In this document: in pieces, positions 43,458-55,510 of the stretch
Numbering within the stretch: the stretch's first letter is position 1
Layout of the letters: the number at the start of each line of letters is the position of its first letter
Translations under genes and position numbers: made by a program
From: Chrysoperla carnea
Lineage: Eukaryota > Arthropoda > Insecta > Neuroptera > Chrysopidae
Length of the DNA stretch: 64,000 nucleotides
Direction: 5' to 3'
NCBI RefSeq assembly: GCF_905475395.1
Contig: NC_058341.1
Coordinates: 73,715,597-73,779,596, forward strand
Notes under the pieces: generated by a model
The model's database searches: none
What the model was told of the DNA's origin: nothing
The model's input: the letters and a program-made list of their open reading frames with translations, nothing else

Positions 43458-43972
43458 TATTTCAACAAAACCTTCAGCGTTTTTAAATAGAATAATTATA
43501 AATAAATCGACGCACAGTTAAATCAAAAACACCGAAATAAATTATCGACGTTAAAAACAGTAATCGAACGCGACCGCAACTAACGATTAAATTAGAGCTC
43601 CGTTTCTTATGTTTCTCGAAGAAACTAAGTGGCGATCCTTCTCATCTTTTAACAAGATTGCCAAGTCGTTCTCAAGCATTATAATTCGGACAAAAGTGAT
43701 TGGAAATTAATCATCGAAGTATAATATATTTGGGACACGATAAAATTGGCGATCTTGCCAGGATATCCAGAATCCCAGGTCAAGACGGTGTAACAACTAA
43801 CAGCTTGGTGTAAATTTTGGGTATCATCGAACCAAATCAACTGAAGCAGAATTAATATCATCTACCAAGAGTTTATAGCTATCCCACTGGACTGGTCAAG
43901 ATTAAACCAATAAGGTAGGCGAATTGATTTATTTTTGCTTTTACAACTATCCTATCCTCATTATCAATAAAC

Positions 43973-44911
43973 ATGAGTCTCGCTGATTCACAAAACCTTG
44001 ATCCAGAAATCATTTCTCCTGATTTATCTGATGATGATGATACAACACAACACAGGGGAAGTATCCCGATTACTTTTCTTGCACAAATGATTACATCATT
44101 TAACGGTAATTCGTAAGAGTTATCTAATTTCCTTCAAAACGCAGAAAATGCATTATCTATAGCAAAGGAAAATAAAAAAACGGCACTTGCAGCCTTAATA
44201 TTTTCAAAAGTTTCATCAGAAGTTAAAAATAAAATAAATGCTTCCGAAATAAATACTTTCACTGATTTAAAAATAAAATTAAAACAAGTATTTCAAATAA
44301 CTGAAAGCCTTACGTATTTACTAGAGCAATTAGAAACTTGTAGGCAAAAACCAAATGAAACCGTAAAAGAATTTTTCTTACGAATCGAGCATTTAAACTC
44401 ACGAATAATTCAAAAAATTAAAGAAACTACCATTTCGAATTCAATGTTAGTGGGCACGTTAGCCTTTATAAATGAAATGGCTTTACGTAGGTTTACACAT
44501 CATTGTAAGCCAGAAATTTCTAACATTTTAAGGCATAAAACTTTTATGTCAATTAATGAAGCTCTAAGCATAGCCAGCGAAGAAGAATCTTTTCGAAGAA
44601 GAAAAGAAAGAAATAATCGCAATACAAAGGAATGTCGCAATAAAAATTTTAAACATTCTGGTGATCCACCACAGTCAAAAAATTATAATAACTCGTTCAA
44701 AAAGTGTGATTTTTGCCACTTTCGAGGTCACACAATAGACGAATGTAGGAAAAAGAAAAGGAACGAAAATCTTAATAACCCAAATCCTAAAGTAGCTCAT
44801 GTCAACTCACAAAACAGCCTAAATTTAAACTTCGAGCAGCTCGGATTGAACGAAGCCCCAATTCAGAGCACATCGAAAGAATCGGCTTCACTCAGCTTCC
44901 AAATGTTGTAA
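43973..44911 (+). pseudogene. gag of element D, one nonsense codon
   Basis: ATG 43973 (MSLADSQNLDPEIISPDLSD) with an acidic run, then the capsid start (ITFLAQMITSFNGNS). A TAA at 44114-44116 interrupts; the same frame continues as NFLQNAENALSIAKENK to a stop at 44909-44911. One knuckle is present (CDFCHFRGHTIDEC, 44706). Pol follows in the -1 frame. Upstream, AAG|GTAGGC at 43911-43919 may be the env splice donor. Confidence 0.8.
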
Positions 44912-47900
44912 ATGATAAAAAGATAACATTTACAAGTAACCATTCGAAAACTAACGAATTCCTATTTTTAATTGATACCGGAGCATCGTGCTCTATCTTA
45001 AAAACAAACAATTTAAATCCCAATCACAAAACAGATATAGATTCTCGTTTAAAAATAAATTTAAAAGGCATTACTCAAGGTCTAGTTGAAACATATGGTG
45101 TAGTATCAATTTATATGAATAAAAACAAAAGTTCATATCATCATTATTTTCACTTAGTTCAAACAGATAATATACCATATGATGAAATTCTAGGATCAGA
45201 TTTCTTAAGTAATCACAATGCAATTATTAATTATAAAAATAATACTATAGAATTAGAGCCAGTTTTAAAACAAAATGTTTATAATTTTAATAACATTCAA
45301 ATCAATAGAAAAAACAATATTTAAAAAAACTTAAGAATCAATAATCTAAATTCAACTGAACAAAAATTATTAATTGAAACGATTTTACAACATCATGAAA
45401 TTGTCAAGCTAGATGACGATTCGCCGGGTTGTACAAACGTTATTCAGCACGAAATCAAATTAAAAGACCTAGAACCCATCAAAAGTAAAATTTACCCATT
45501 ACCAAAAGCATTGAAAGACGAAGCTCAACGTCAAGTAAATGAACTTCTAAAAAATAACATTATTCGGAAGAGTAAATTACCTTATAACTCACCTGTGTGG
45601 ATTGTAGACAAAAAACAACCACCACACTCAAATACTAAACAATTTAGAATGGTAATCGATTATCGCAAGCTAAATGAGATAACGATATCAAACAACTATC
45701 CTATACCGCGTATAGACGAAATACTTAGTAATTTGGGAGGTAACCAATATTATTCAGCGATTGATTTGGCCAGCGGGTTTCACCAAATTATGGTCAAAGA
45801 GGAAGACATCCCAAAGACGGCATTCACTGTCGAGAACGGCCACTGGGAATTTCTACGTATGCCCTTTGGTTTAGTAAACGCCCCAGCCAGTTTCCAAACT
45901 CTAATGAACGAAATCTTTGCTGATCAAATAAACCAAGGAAAGTGTATGTGCTACCTTGATGATGTAATTATATTAGGCAAAAACCTCCAAAATCATATTG
46001 AAAATCTAAATGAAGTGTTAAGTATTCTAAAGAAAAACAATTTAAAACTTAATATTGAAAAATGCGAATTTCTACAAAAAGAATTAAAATATCTTGGACA
46101 CATCGTAACAGTAGATGGCATCAAACCCCAAGCAGAAAAAATACTAAAATTAAATCAACCAACAAATATTAAACAAATTCAAAGTTTCTTGGGAATAACT
46201 GGTTATTACCGTAAGTTCATCGAAAATTACGGTAAAATAACAAAACCACTTACAAAACTACTGAAAAAGAACATAAAATTCGATTTCGATAAAAGTTGTG
46301 TAGACGCATTTAAATTATTGAAAGAAAAGATTACTTCAGCCCCTATTCTAAGACATCCTGACGACAGCAAAATGTTTTCTATCACCACCGATGCTAGTAA
46401 CGAAGCTCCAGGCGGAGTTCTGACGCAAGAGTACAATGGTATCGATATGCCGATTGCATTCTATTCATATACGTTGAATAAAGCTGAAAGAAATTATTCC
46501 ACAATCGAAAAAGAATGTTTGGCAATAATTAAGACAGTAAGAAACTTCCATCATTTTCTGTACGCAAGATTGTTCGAAATAAAAACTGATCACCGGCCTT
46601 TAGTTTGGCTACATTCAGTGAAAGATCCAACTAGTCGATTAGTAAGATGGAGACTGAAGCTAATGAACTACCAATATAGAATAAAATACACCCCTGGTAA
46701 AACCAACTACACAGCAGATCTACTTAGCAGACCAATTCTTATGGCTATCGTAAATAAATCGAAAAAATTTGAAGATTTCGACAAAACGATAAAAAATAAC
46801 GTTAAAATCCCATACATAAATAACATCGTCAATATAAATAATTTAAAAACTCTAATAATTCCATTAACTAAAGATTTAAATATAAATAATAATTTAAAAA
46901 CATTTATTTTAAATAACTTCACCCGAGAGGACATAAACAACGCAAATATCGGTCAAGTGATAAGAAACGAAAACGACACCCAAACAATAATATTAATCAT
47001 TTTAAAAAACACAATTCAAAATAATATGAACGTAAAACTATTCTATGAAACATTGTATGAAGTGTCCTTGACTTCAACTGATAAAAATACTATTATTCAT
47101 CCTAGTATAATAGATAAAAAATTAAATAATAATTATTTAAATAATTTGCTACATCATTACTTCGAAAATAATATTCAAATAATACCCGTTGAAAATATAA
47201 ATTTTAATGTTTACCTCTCTGAAAACGAAATACAAGACGTTTTGGACAATGAACTAGCTGAAATAGGCGAACCAGGCCCTAGTTCTGAAGCCAACCAAGA
47301 ACCCCCAGAAACTGTGGAAATCGAAACAGATGATGAATCAAGTCAAAGCGAAGCCAGCATCACACTTGAAGCTAATAACGGCGCAACAACTATCGTAAGA
47401 ACCGAAGAAGAGAAATTAAAACTCCTCCAAGAGTTCCATGATAGTCCACTAAGAGGTCACCCAGGACAGGCTCGTACCTATCAAGAATTACGTCAAAAAT
47501 ACTTCTGGAAAGGCATGAAAAGTTATGTCGAAAATTATATCAAAAAATGTGTCACATGCCAGAAAAACAAATATTCAATTATAAGGAAATCTCCAATGGT
47601 TATTACGACAACAGCAGTGAACTTTAATGAAGAAATCTCTTTAGATTTTGTCGGACCCTTATCACAAACAAAAAGTGGAAATAAGTTTATAGTTACTATG
47701 CAAGACAACCTTACTAAACATCTCCAAGCATTCCCAATGGAAGACAGAAAAGCTGAAACAACGGCGGTTTATTTTCTAAAGTACGCAAGTACATTTGGTT
47801 TTCCAAAAGCCGTACTAACTGATCAAGATCCTGTATTTACAAGTGCATTATTCAAGGAAGTAAATAAACTATTTTCAATCAAGCACAAGACAACAAGCTG

Positions 47901-48603
47901 CTACCATCCGCAAAGCAATGGCTCTTTGGAAAGAAGTCATACGTATCTGGAGAACTACCTCCGTTCATATGTAAACGAATCAATGGACAATTGGGACGAA
48001 ATGTTGTATTTGGCTACCTACTCGTATAACACACACGCAAACAGATCAACTGGTGAAACTCCATATAAATTAGTTTTTGGAATTGAACCAAATATACCAA
48101 TGTCTTTCAACAAAGGAGTAATAGGGAAAACTTACGACAAATTTTCACAAGAGGTACAAGACAAAATTAAAAAAATTCGAGAAGTAGCTAGAAATAATTT
48201 AAAACAATCAAAACAAGTTAACAAACAACAGTACGACAAAGCAGCAAGCAACAAAATTAGAAATTTCAAAATAAACGATTACGTATTAGTTAAGGAAGGA
48301 CAATGTGCACCCGGTAAACTTTCTGAAAGATATAAAGGTCCTTTCCAAATAACCAAAGTCAATCCTGAAAAACACACTGTAACAATAAAAATGAAAAAAT
48401 TGGAAAAAACATATCACATGAATAATGTGAAACTGTATGTTTCAGATGAAGATGTGGAAAATATTAATTTCGTCAATACTTCTACACCACGTGATGACAG
48501 AAATACTGGTGGAACAAATACCGAAATCATCGGGCATATTTTTCAAGAAACTAGGCGAAGCAAAAGTATGCAGCCAAAAATTAACATTAATTCACTACAC
48601 TAA
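44896..48603 (+). pseudogene. pol of element D (PR-RT-RH-IN), one nonsense codon
   Basis: Protease FLFLIDTGASCSIL (44962). A TAA at 45322-45324 then the same frame goes on for over 1,000 codons: RT with SPVWIVDKKQP, FRMVIDYRKLNEITISNNYP, catalytic MCYLDDVIILGK (45946); RNase H ITTDASNEAPGGVLTQEYN (46381) ending KYTPGKTNYTADLLSRP; an unusual Asn-rich then acidic linker (46760-47380); integrase HHCC (RGHPGQ to CVTCQKNK) and the D, D, E residues in ISLDFVGPL (47636), LTDQDPVFTS (47816) and NGSLERSHTYL (47927). All catalytic residues are present apart from the nonsense codon upstream. Confidence 0.9.
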
Positions 48604-50422
48604 TACAACTATATTTAAAAATAATTTAGAATTAGCTACGAAACACTATCAAAAATCATACAATTTTTGTAATTTGATACCTCATAATAGTTCTAACGCA
48701 GCAACATGCATATTACAAATGAAATTACTAAATCAACAAATACAGGAGATAAGAATGTTATTAAAGTCTGTACAATTACATCATCAAACATATAGCCATA
48801 TTATACAAAAAACAGGTCTAATTAATGTCGGTTCAAGTGTATTAAAATGGTTAGTAGGTACTCCATCAGCTGACGATGGTATATTTTATACAAACTCTAT
48901 TAATTCATTAATTGAAGATAGAAAAACAACACATCTTATGATGAAGGATCAAATTAAAATTTTATCAGAAACCATGAATACTCTAAACAAAACACTTAAC
49001 ACCGTGGAAGACACTGAACGCGAATTAAATTTAAACGTTCAAACATTTAACTCATTTATTAATAACGCTACTCAGATTATTAATAATGATCATTTACAAT
49101 TAGAAATTTTAGACCATTTATTATTAATCAAACAATTAAATGATCTTAATTTTAGGCAACTCGAACAATATAGCATGACACTAACATTAGTTCGACATGG
49201 TATTGTTGACTATAATATTATTAATCCAACGAGTTTAATAGAAGAACTAACCTCTCTTAAACAATTTCAATTGCCACTTAAAGTTAATCCTGAAAACATA
49301 GAAAACTATTACAAAATAATGGAAACTAAATCTTTTATGAAAGATGATTTATTAGTTGTATTAATCAAAATTCCAATCGCACAAATTATGGAATATACTC
49401 TCTATCAAACTTTTCCTTTACCCACTCCTCATAAAAACTCAAGTTCATTATCCTACATAGAAATTGATTACCCTTACATAATTTCTAGTAGAAGTAAAAG
49501 TCAATTTGCTTTACTAAAAAACATAGATAATTGTAAATTAGTAGATACCACCTACATTTGTACCAAAGTGGAAATTATGGAAAGAAGATCGGACAACGTC
49601 TGCGAATTGGAAATATTCGATCTACAAGATCAAAAAATTCCAAAAATATGCAAAATTACAACAATCAACGCAATTCCTGAAATCTGGCAAACTGTGTCAG
49701 AAAATGAATGGTTATTCATTCTTAGTAAACCTACAAAAGGCAACCTTCTCTGTAATGATGGGCAAGACAAGGACGTAACAATAAATGGTATTGGATTACT
49801 GAAAATCACCAACAACTGTCGACTTCTTACAACGAATATTCTCCTACAACCTGAAATATCCATTAAAAATATTTCCTCTTACATAAAAATTCCTGAAGTA
49901 GACATCCTTGAAGACGATTGCTGCAAATACCTAAACCGAACCAAACCTTTATCTCCGGAATACCTAAAACCTGTAAAAATTACCAATCTGAATCTTAATG
50001 ACATCAAGTATACTCACCACAAACTGGAACAAATGGATCAAAATTTACAATCACAGTTAAATAAGCCATTCGTCATAAAATATGAAAGTACGATATATCA
50101 ATGGGCATGTTATGGTGGAATTGGTTTATTATCAGCATTATTCTTCTATTACATCTACAAATATGGGATCATAAAAGTATTAATCAAGTTATTATCAAAA
50201 TTATTTAATTGTCTCATTCCATGTAAAAAAGGCGGCAATGGAGACACATTCAATTTTTATAACTGTCTTTTTGGTGACAACAAGCACAATCAAGTACAAC
50301 CGATATCATCAGAAGTAACTTATGAACCGACAACAGAAACTTGTCTAATAAATAATCGCAGAAGGTCAACTTCCAGCTCAAGTATAACAGGCCGACGATC
50401 AATCCGACCAATACAACTTTAA
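48437..50422 (+). CDS. env of element D, F-protein-like membrane fusion glycoprotein
   Basis: 661 codons, open throughout, overlapping the end of pol in another frame. A hydrophobic signal-like stretch lies at residues 6-20 (WKILISSILLHHV). GLINVGSSVLKWLVGT at about 127-142 is the conserved errantivirus/baculovirus-F fusion-peptide region, but the residues just before it (HIIQKT) lack a furin-type basic site. A Cys-containing ectodomain (DDCCKYLNRTKPLSPE) precedes one transmembrane segment (about residues 552-575), followed by a basic, Ser-rich tail. Known role: cell-to-cell entry of insect retroviruses. Expression is expected from a spliced mRNA. Whether it is functional cannot be told. Confidence 0.85.
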   Translation: MFQMKMWKILISSILLHHVMTEILVEQIPKSSGIFFKKLGEAKVCSQKLTLIHYTNTTIFKNNLELATKHYQKSYNFCNLIPHNSSNAATCILQMKLLNQQIQEIRMLLKSVQLHHQTYSHIIQKTGLINVGSSVLKWLVGTPSADDGIFYTNSINSLIEDRKTTHLMMKDQIKILSETMNTLNKTLNTVEDTERELNLNVQTFNSFINNATQIINNDHLQLEILDHLLLIKQLNDLNFRQLEQYSMTLTLVRHGIVDYNIINPTSLIEELTSLKQFQLPLKVNPENIENYYKIMETKSFMKDDLLVVLIKIPIAQIMEYTLYQTFPLPTPHKNSSSLSYIEIDYPYIISSRSKSQFALLKNIDNCKLVDTTYICTKVEIMERRSDNVCELEIFDLQDQKIPKICKITTINAIPEIWQTVSENEWLFILSKPTKGNLLCNDGQDKDVTINGIGLLKITNNCRLLTTNILLQPEISIKNISSYIKIPEVDILEDDCCKYLNRTKPLSPEYLKPVKITNLNLNDIKYTHHKLEQMDQNLQSQLNKPFVIKYESTIYQWACYGGIGLLSALFFYYIYKYGIIKVLIKLLSKLFNCLIPCKKGGNGDTFNFYNCLFGDNKHNQVQPISSEVTYEPTTETCLINNRRRSTSSSSITGRRSIRPIQL

Positions 50423-51142
50423 ACACCTGGAAACTAATCAAGAAGGGGACCACCACAGACTCGAGAAGCTCTGAAATCTTGTTACAAAATTTAGTAACTT
50501 CTCTAATGGCGGAGGAATGTGGAGTATCGGAAATGGCACATCCTGTTGAAATAAAAAATCATAAATTTGCAAAAATATTATAAAAGTATTTTTTATTCTT
50601 GTGTGAATTTCATTACTTAAGCAAAAATAGCCAATATAATTTTTGTATAAGTAAATCAATTGAAACCATTTTTTTTTCAGTTCTAATTAAGATTTTGAAA
50701 AGTTCTGTTCTAATCAAAGTTTCGTAAAGTTTTAATAAAATTTTTGTCAGTCAAGTTCAAATTATGTCATTGTATTTTTATTGTATAATTTTAATAATCG
50801 GTTTAATTTTGTTTTAATAAATTAAAGATTTAATATTGTGTAAAATAAATTATTCATTATTTCAACAAAACCTTCAGCCGTTTTTAAATAGAATAATTAT
50901 AAATAAATCGACGCACAGTTAAATCAAAACACCGAAATAAATTATCGACGTTAAAAACAGTAATCGAACGCGATCGGAACTAACGATTAAATTAGAGCTC
51001 CGTTTCTTATGTTTCTCGAAAAAACTAAGTGGCGATCCTCCTCATCTTTTTAACAAGATTGCCAATTCGTTCTCGAGCATTATAATTCGGTCAAAAGTGA
51101 TTGGAAATTAATCATCGAAGTATAATATATTTGGGACACGAC
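50423..51142 (+). repeat. 3' LTR region of D plus a second leader copy
   Basis: After env comes a purine-rich GGCGGAGGAA (50512-50521) followed by TGTGGAG, a plausible polypurine tract and LTR start. 50857-51142 repeats the 5' region of D (43455-43742) with about ten differences, passing beyond the TGGCGATCC site into leader. It breaks at a short TA tract (51143). Confidence 0.65.
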
Positions 51143-51370
51143 ATATATATATTGTTGGATTCCTCTTGATTCGACGATTCCTCTTGATTCGGTTGGCGAT
51201 CGTTGATAAAGTTCCAACAGTTAGCACGCTGTCACCAGGGCAGTTGTTAAGTACAACTCCGTAAACTTGAAGTTTTGTTGACTAGGCTACTAGTATATTT
51301 CACAAATCTAACGGGTTTTGACTAGGGGACTAGTAAATTACACCGTTAGTGAATTTCCAACAGGACTTCA
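51143..51370 (-). mobile_element. element C leader fragment, minus strand
   Basis: Reverse complement of element C leader (GACAGCGTGCTAAC, AACGATCGCCAACCGA, blocks with CTAGTCCCCTAGTC). Its left end has a doubled ATTCCTCTTGATTCG next to a short TA tract; its right end joins a second leader-gag copy via TATATACTATATAGAGG. Confidence 0.75.
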
Positions 51371-52140
51371 CTATATACTATATAGAGGTAATACTTGATT
51401 CGGCTGTGCGAATTGATGTGCATGTTTGGCATTTAGAAGAAAATTTTCAACTTCTTCCCGATCTCCATTAAAAGGAGTTATGAGTTTGCATAAGAATTCT
51501 AAAGACATTACGGCAACTTGTTCTTCGACATCGTTACCTTCATCGTCTATAGTTGAATTTAAACGGATTTCACTACCGTCACAAGGCATTGTAGAATGAG
51601 TTTGTAAAAGAAAATAGAATTGATTCGAAATTTGCAGGTAATTTGAACACAATAATTAATGTTTGTTCAAAGACTTACGATTTTGTTGAAAGGGACTTCG
51701 ATTCGTTGAATGTAACTAAGTCACTGAAGTGATCCACTGGAATAATTTTCTGTTCCAAAGTGTTGTATCCCACCGCTGTCACCAGTTTTATGTTGGATTT
51801 TTCTTGATTTGACGATTGAATTACTCGGTTGGCGATCGTTGATGAAGTTCCAATAGTTAGCACGCTGTCACCAGGGCAGTTGTTAAGTACAATTCCGTAA
51901 ACTTGAAGTTTTGTTGAATAGGCTACTAGTATATTTCACAAATCTAACGGGTTTTGACTAGGGGACTAGTAAATTACACCGTTAGTGAATTTCCAACAGG
52001 ACTTAACTAGGGAACTAGTAAATTGACTGTTGGTGGTACTTCCAATAGTTAAGATATTACTTATTGAAGTATGTTCTTATTTGTATTGGAATAACACTAA
52101 TTTATTGATCATAATTTATTTATTACCAGAATTGATGACA
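51371..52140 (-). pseudogene. element C leader and gag start, minus strand
   Basis: Reads from right to left: leader (52130-51655) with the same ATCGTAAGT donor, then gag ATG at 51594-51596 region (MPCDGSEIRLNSTIDDEGND) as far as FAQPNQVLPL. The gag is cut at 51380. Nearly identical to the plus-strand copy at 41340-42076, forming a long inverted repeat around element D. Confidence 0.85.
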
Positions 52141-52810
52141 TCCTCCGTTGTAGAATTGAACAATGATAACACAAATTATTTAATAATAATTACTTTAACT
52201 TTATTTAATTGTTACAAAAATACAATGGTTTACAATGTTGACTTAACAGAGAGACGTCTCTCTGTATTAGTAGTTACTGTTTTACTGTAAATTTAGATCT
52301 GATTTGATATTGATTGATTTCTGGCTTTTATATTAAAAAAAACGTGAGAACGTGACAGTTATGACATGACCATATTCGTTGTGTGCGTAGTCATGGTAGG
52401 GATAATAAAATCGATGCCAGCGCTTTAAGTGAAAAATTTTGGAGATAAAGTGGGCTGTTATGACTAATTTGCAATTATTTACATGTTAATGATATAGAAA
52501 CTGTCAAATTAAAATGATTGAAAAACACTAATTAATTAAACTTAATGCATTAAAAATTGTGAAAATAAGAAATCAAATTGTACAAATATTATTTTTCAAA
52601 TGTTAATTATCGTAATTATTTATTTAAATTTGTGAAACAAGAATATTAAATTTTAAATGTAAGTTTTCAATGCAATCCACACAATTATATATGCATCCAT
52701 TAATTCTATAATTAAAGTAGTGTATCGTTGTCATGGAAACGAAATTCACGCTCGGAGCGAATATGGTAAAAAAGATGATTTAATTTAATTAATGTGGTGG
52801 TGACTAACAC
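52141..52810 (-). repeat. full-length LTR of element C, minus strand, shared by env and gag sides
   Basis: About 670 bp from AGTCACCACCACATTAATTA (right end, about 52806) to TTCAATTCTACA (left end, about 52148). It has TATAAAAG and the 20-bp palindrome at 52246-52265. On its upstream side lies an env 3' end, on its downstream side a leader and gag, so one LTR serves both. Confidence 0.8.
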
Positions 52811-52834
52811 TTCTCTCGGGATAAAATATTGAAA

Positions 52835-54407
52835 CTAGAGGGAATAGTTATAATCTAGTTCATTGTTTAATTGAGTTGCATAATTTTTCTTAGCAGGTTT
52901 GAAGTGTTCTGATGAAGCAGTTGATCGCCTTGAGCTGATTTTATTGCTTACGTAATATGGGGCTAGATGTTTGGTTGATTCTTGATGTGGAGTTGAAGTT
53001 AATGTTGGGCAGGTAATTATTTGATCGTCAGGTGTATATTGGACGTTGTAAGAAGTATAATTATTTTGAGGTTGATCTTCTTGGCTTTGATAGCATTGAT
53101 TGAAGATTTTTATACAAGGACTTTCTTGATTAGAACGAGGAGTTTTAGTACAGCAGAGTAGTTTTTTGAGTGCATTTATTAAACCACACCATTTGAAAAC
53201 GTTGTAAGAAATTGTAAGTAATACGATTCCAGAAGTTATTGATATAGCTGTGGTGAACCAAGATGAATGTTGAATTATAAATGGTTTGGATAGTTGTTCT
53301 TGTAGTATTTCGTCGAATTGTTGTGGAAGATTTTGTGCAAATTTAATTTCGTTTAGATCCAAATGAGCGAATTAGATTGGTTGAAGTTGAAGAGAGCTTA
53401 AAGTCAAATTTATTTGGTGTTTGAGGCAGCAATCGTCTTGGGTAATGTCGGTTATTGGAATTTTGATTGTTGTAGTTTTGTTTTCTAAGGTCGTTTGTGT
53501 TTCCAGAGTGCTGGTGTCTGTGAAGGCTTTACAGTTCGAGTCTACCAATACGTGAGGATACCAATTTTGTTAATTTCTTCTTCGTGATCTGGCGTATTGT
53601 GACATAATATATTTAATGAAATTGGTTTTGAAGTGACGAAGAGCCATTGAGTGGGATTTATGTTTTGCCAAATTTCCACACTTGCATGTATGGTTTTGAC
53701 TTCACATGACTTAGAAATTTCTTTTGTGATTTGTGATTTTTGTGATTTACATAGCCATTGATTCTCGAAGATTTCTTTGCAACTGTCTAAAGTCTTTAAC
53801 ATAGCATATTGTGTTCTCGGTTTTGAGAATAGGATAAAAGGACTTTCAGGTTAAATATAAGAGAAAACGTATGAATTATTTAGATGAGGTGTTGGAAGAG
53901 GGTAAACTTGAAATAGATCGTAGTCGTTTAACGATGTTATGGGGATACCTAATATTATTACGTAAGTTATTGTCTTGTAAAAAGGCTTTAACAACTCTTA
54001 TTTTATAATAAAATTCAATAGTTTGCATGTTTAGAGAGTAATGAATATTTATGTGAGCTTAATTTTAGTTCGTCATAAAGTGCTTTAGGGTTATTTGTGT
54101 TATAACCTGTTATGCCATGTCGAATTAAGGTTAGATCTAACAAGTATTTTTCTATTTGGAGTAACAATTCGTTTGCGATATTTGATAAGAGAGTGACATG
54201 CTCTATTACAGAGATTTCAGTTCTCTCTCTTTGTATTAGATTTGTAGTAGTTTTTGAATAATTATTAAATAATCGAATATTATTGTTTAGCACATTTTCG
54301 TTGTTTTGTAAATTAGTTAGTGAGTTATTAAAATTTTGAATGGTAGAGGATATTATGCGAACTTGTGACAGCGTGCTAACTGTTGGAACTTCATCAACGA
54401 TCGCCAA
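52835..54407 (-). pseudogene. env 3' part of element C type, minus strand
   Basis: Pieces in several frames: 54407-54015 (LIRHGITGYNTNNPKALYDE), 53802-53542 (CKEIFENQWLCKSQ, WQNINPTQWLFVTSKP) and 53362-52835, where a transmembrane segment (ISITSGIVLLTISYNVF) is followed by a Cys patch and a polar tail. DDCCLKH near 53435 matches DDCCKYL of the D env. Related to, but clearly different from, the env of D. Signal peptide and fusion peptide are missing. Confidence 0.8.
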
Positions 54408-54440
54408 CCGAGTAATTCAATCGTCGAATCAAGAGGAATT
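54361..54440 (+). mobile_element. element C leader fragment, plus strand
   Basis: About 75 bp (TGACAGCGTGCTAACTGTTG to GTCGAATCAAGAGGAATT) matching the leader at 41592-41665. It is in the opposite direction to the adjacent env and marks a rearrangement breakpoint. Confidence 0.75.
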
Positions 54441-54479
54441 TCTTTTTTAATTTACTCCAATATTTAGTTATCATAACTA

Positions 54480-55510
54480 ACATTCAGTTATCAGTCAAGG
54501 GTAAAAACACAAGTTCAGATTCAGCAAATAAAAAACCCCGCATATTTTAACCATCTAGGTGAAGCTAAAATTATTAACAATTACATATCCTTAACCCATT
54601 ATTAAAATATTAGTTTTATAAATAGAATAATTAAAAACATATCCCAATATCTCAAAGGACTTGGAAATCTGTATAACATTAACGATGTACAAGGACAATG
54701 CAATCCTATACAAGAGCAATGTTAGCCCACCTATGAATTTACAATTTAGAATTAAAAAATTTAAAGGGTAGATCCAATGACCTAGCCGAAAGTTATTTCG
54801 ATACTAAGAGTCAAACATACGATTAAATACGAACATGGATGGTTCGTCGGTATAGAAAATATCTGGCTTAAATTAACAGGAAATCCAGACGTGACGGACA
54901 CAGACTTATTATTCGAAAATGTAAATAAGCTAGTAAAGGAACAGAATGATGTGAACAAAATTATTCAAAATCAAGCAAGAATAATAACTGATAGTCTAAA
55001 ACAACACAACAAAACTTAAAACCAAATAAAAATTTTAGAGAACAAACTTAACAAAGTAATATCACAAACAGACAAATTGACAAATAAAGTACGAATACTT
55101 AACGAAGACGTAAATGCAAACCAATTAAAAATTCTACTCAAGGAAATGTTATCATTGCTTCATAATGAACTTGACAAATTCGAAAGATCCATAACCCTAT
55201 CACGTCACAATCTTGTTAGTTTTGACATTCTATCTCCAAGAACTTTATTAGACGAATTAATAAAGTCAACAAATTTAAATTTACCTTTTGCACCAACATA
55301 CCCAAACGTAGAGTTTTATTACAAAACCATGAACATTACTCCCTACAATTTAAAACAAACGCTAGTAATCGAAATAAAAATACCACTAGTATACCAATAA
55401 ACCTCACATATAATGAGTTCATTTTCTTTGACAAAGAAATATATCTCTCACTGTTAATAGGAATCGCCCTTATTTCACCTTTATCATATCCAAGTTCATG
55501 ACTAAATAGA
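54480..55510 (+). pseudogene. third env fragment, plus strand
   Basis: HLGEAKIINNYISLTHY near 54548, IENIWLKLTGNPDVTDTDLL near 54857, a long heptad region, and RSITLSRHNLVSFDILSPRT near 55180, which aligns with LTLVRHGIVDYNIINPTSL of the D env. Several nonsense codons; ends near 55500 before the transmembrane segment. A separate errantivirus family from C and D. Confidence 0.7.

Larger units (their letters stand above)
43455..50856 (+). mobile_element. Gypsy element D (errantivirus), nearly complete, env-bearing
   Basis: LTR/leader, gag, pol and env in retroviral order. Gag and pol each have a single in-frame nonsense codon and env is fully open. The 5' LTR is cut by the TA tract. Sequence 43455-43742 recurs at 50857-51142 at roughly 96% identity, and both copies contain a TGGCGATCC (43630, 51030) that could be the primer-binding site, so the right-hand copy extends past an LTR into a second leader. 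Confidence 0.88.
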
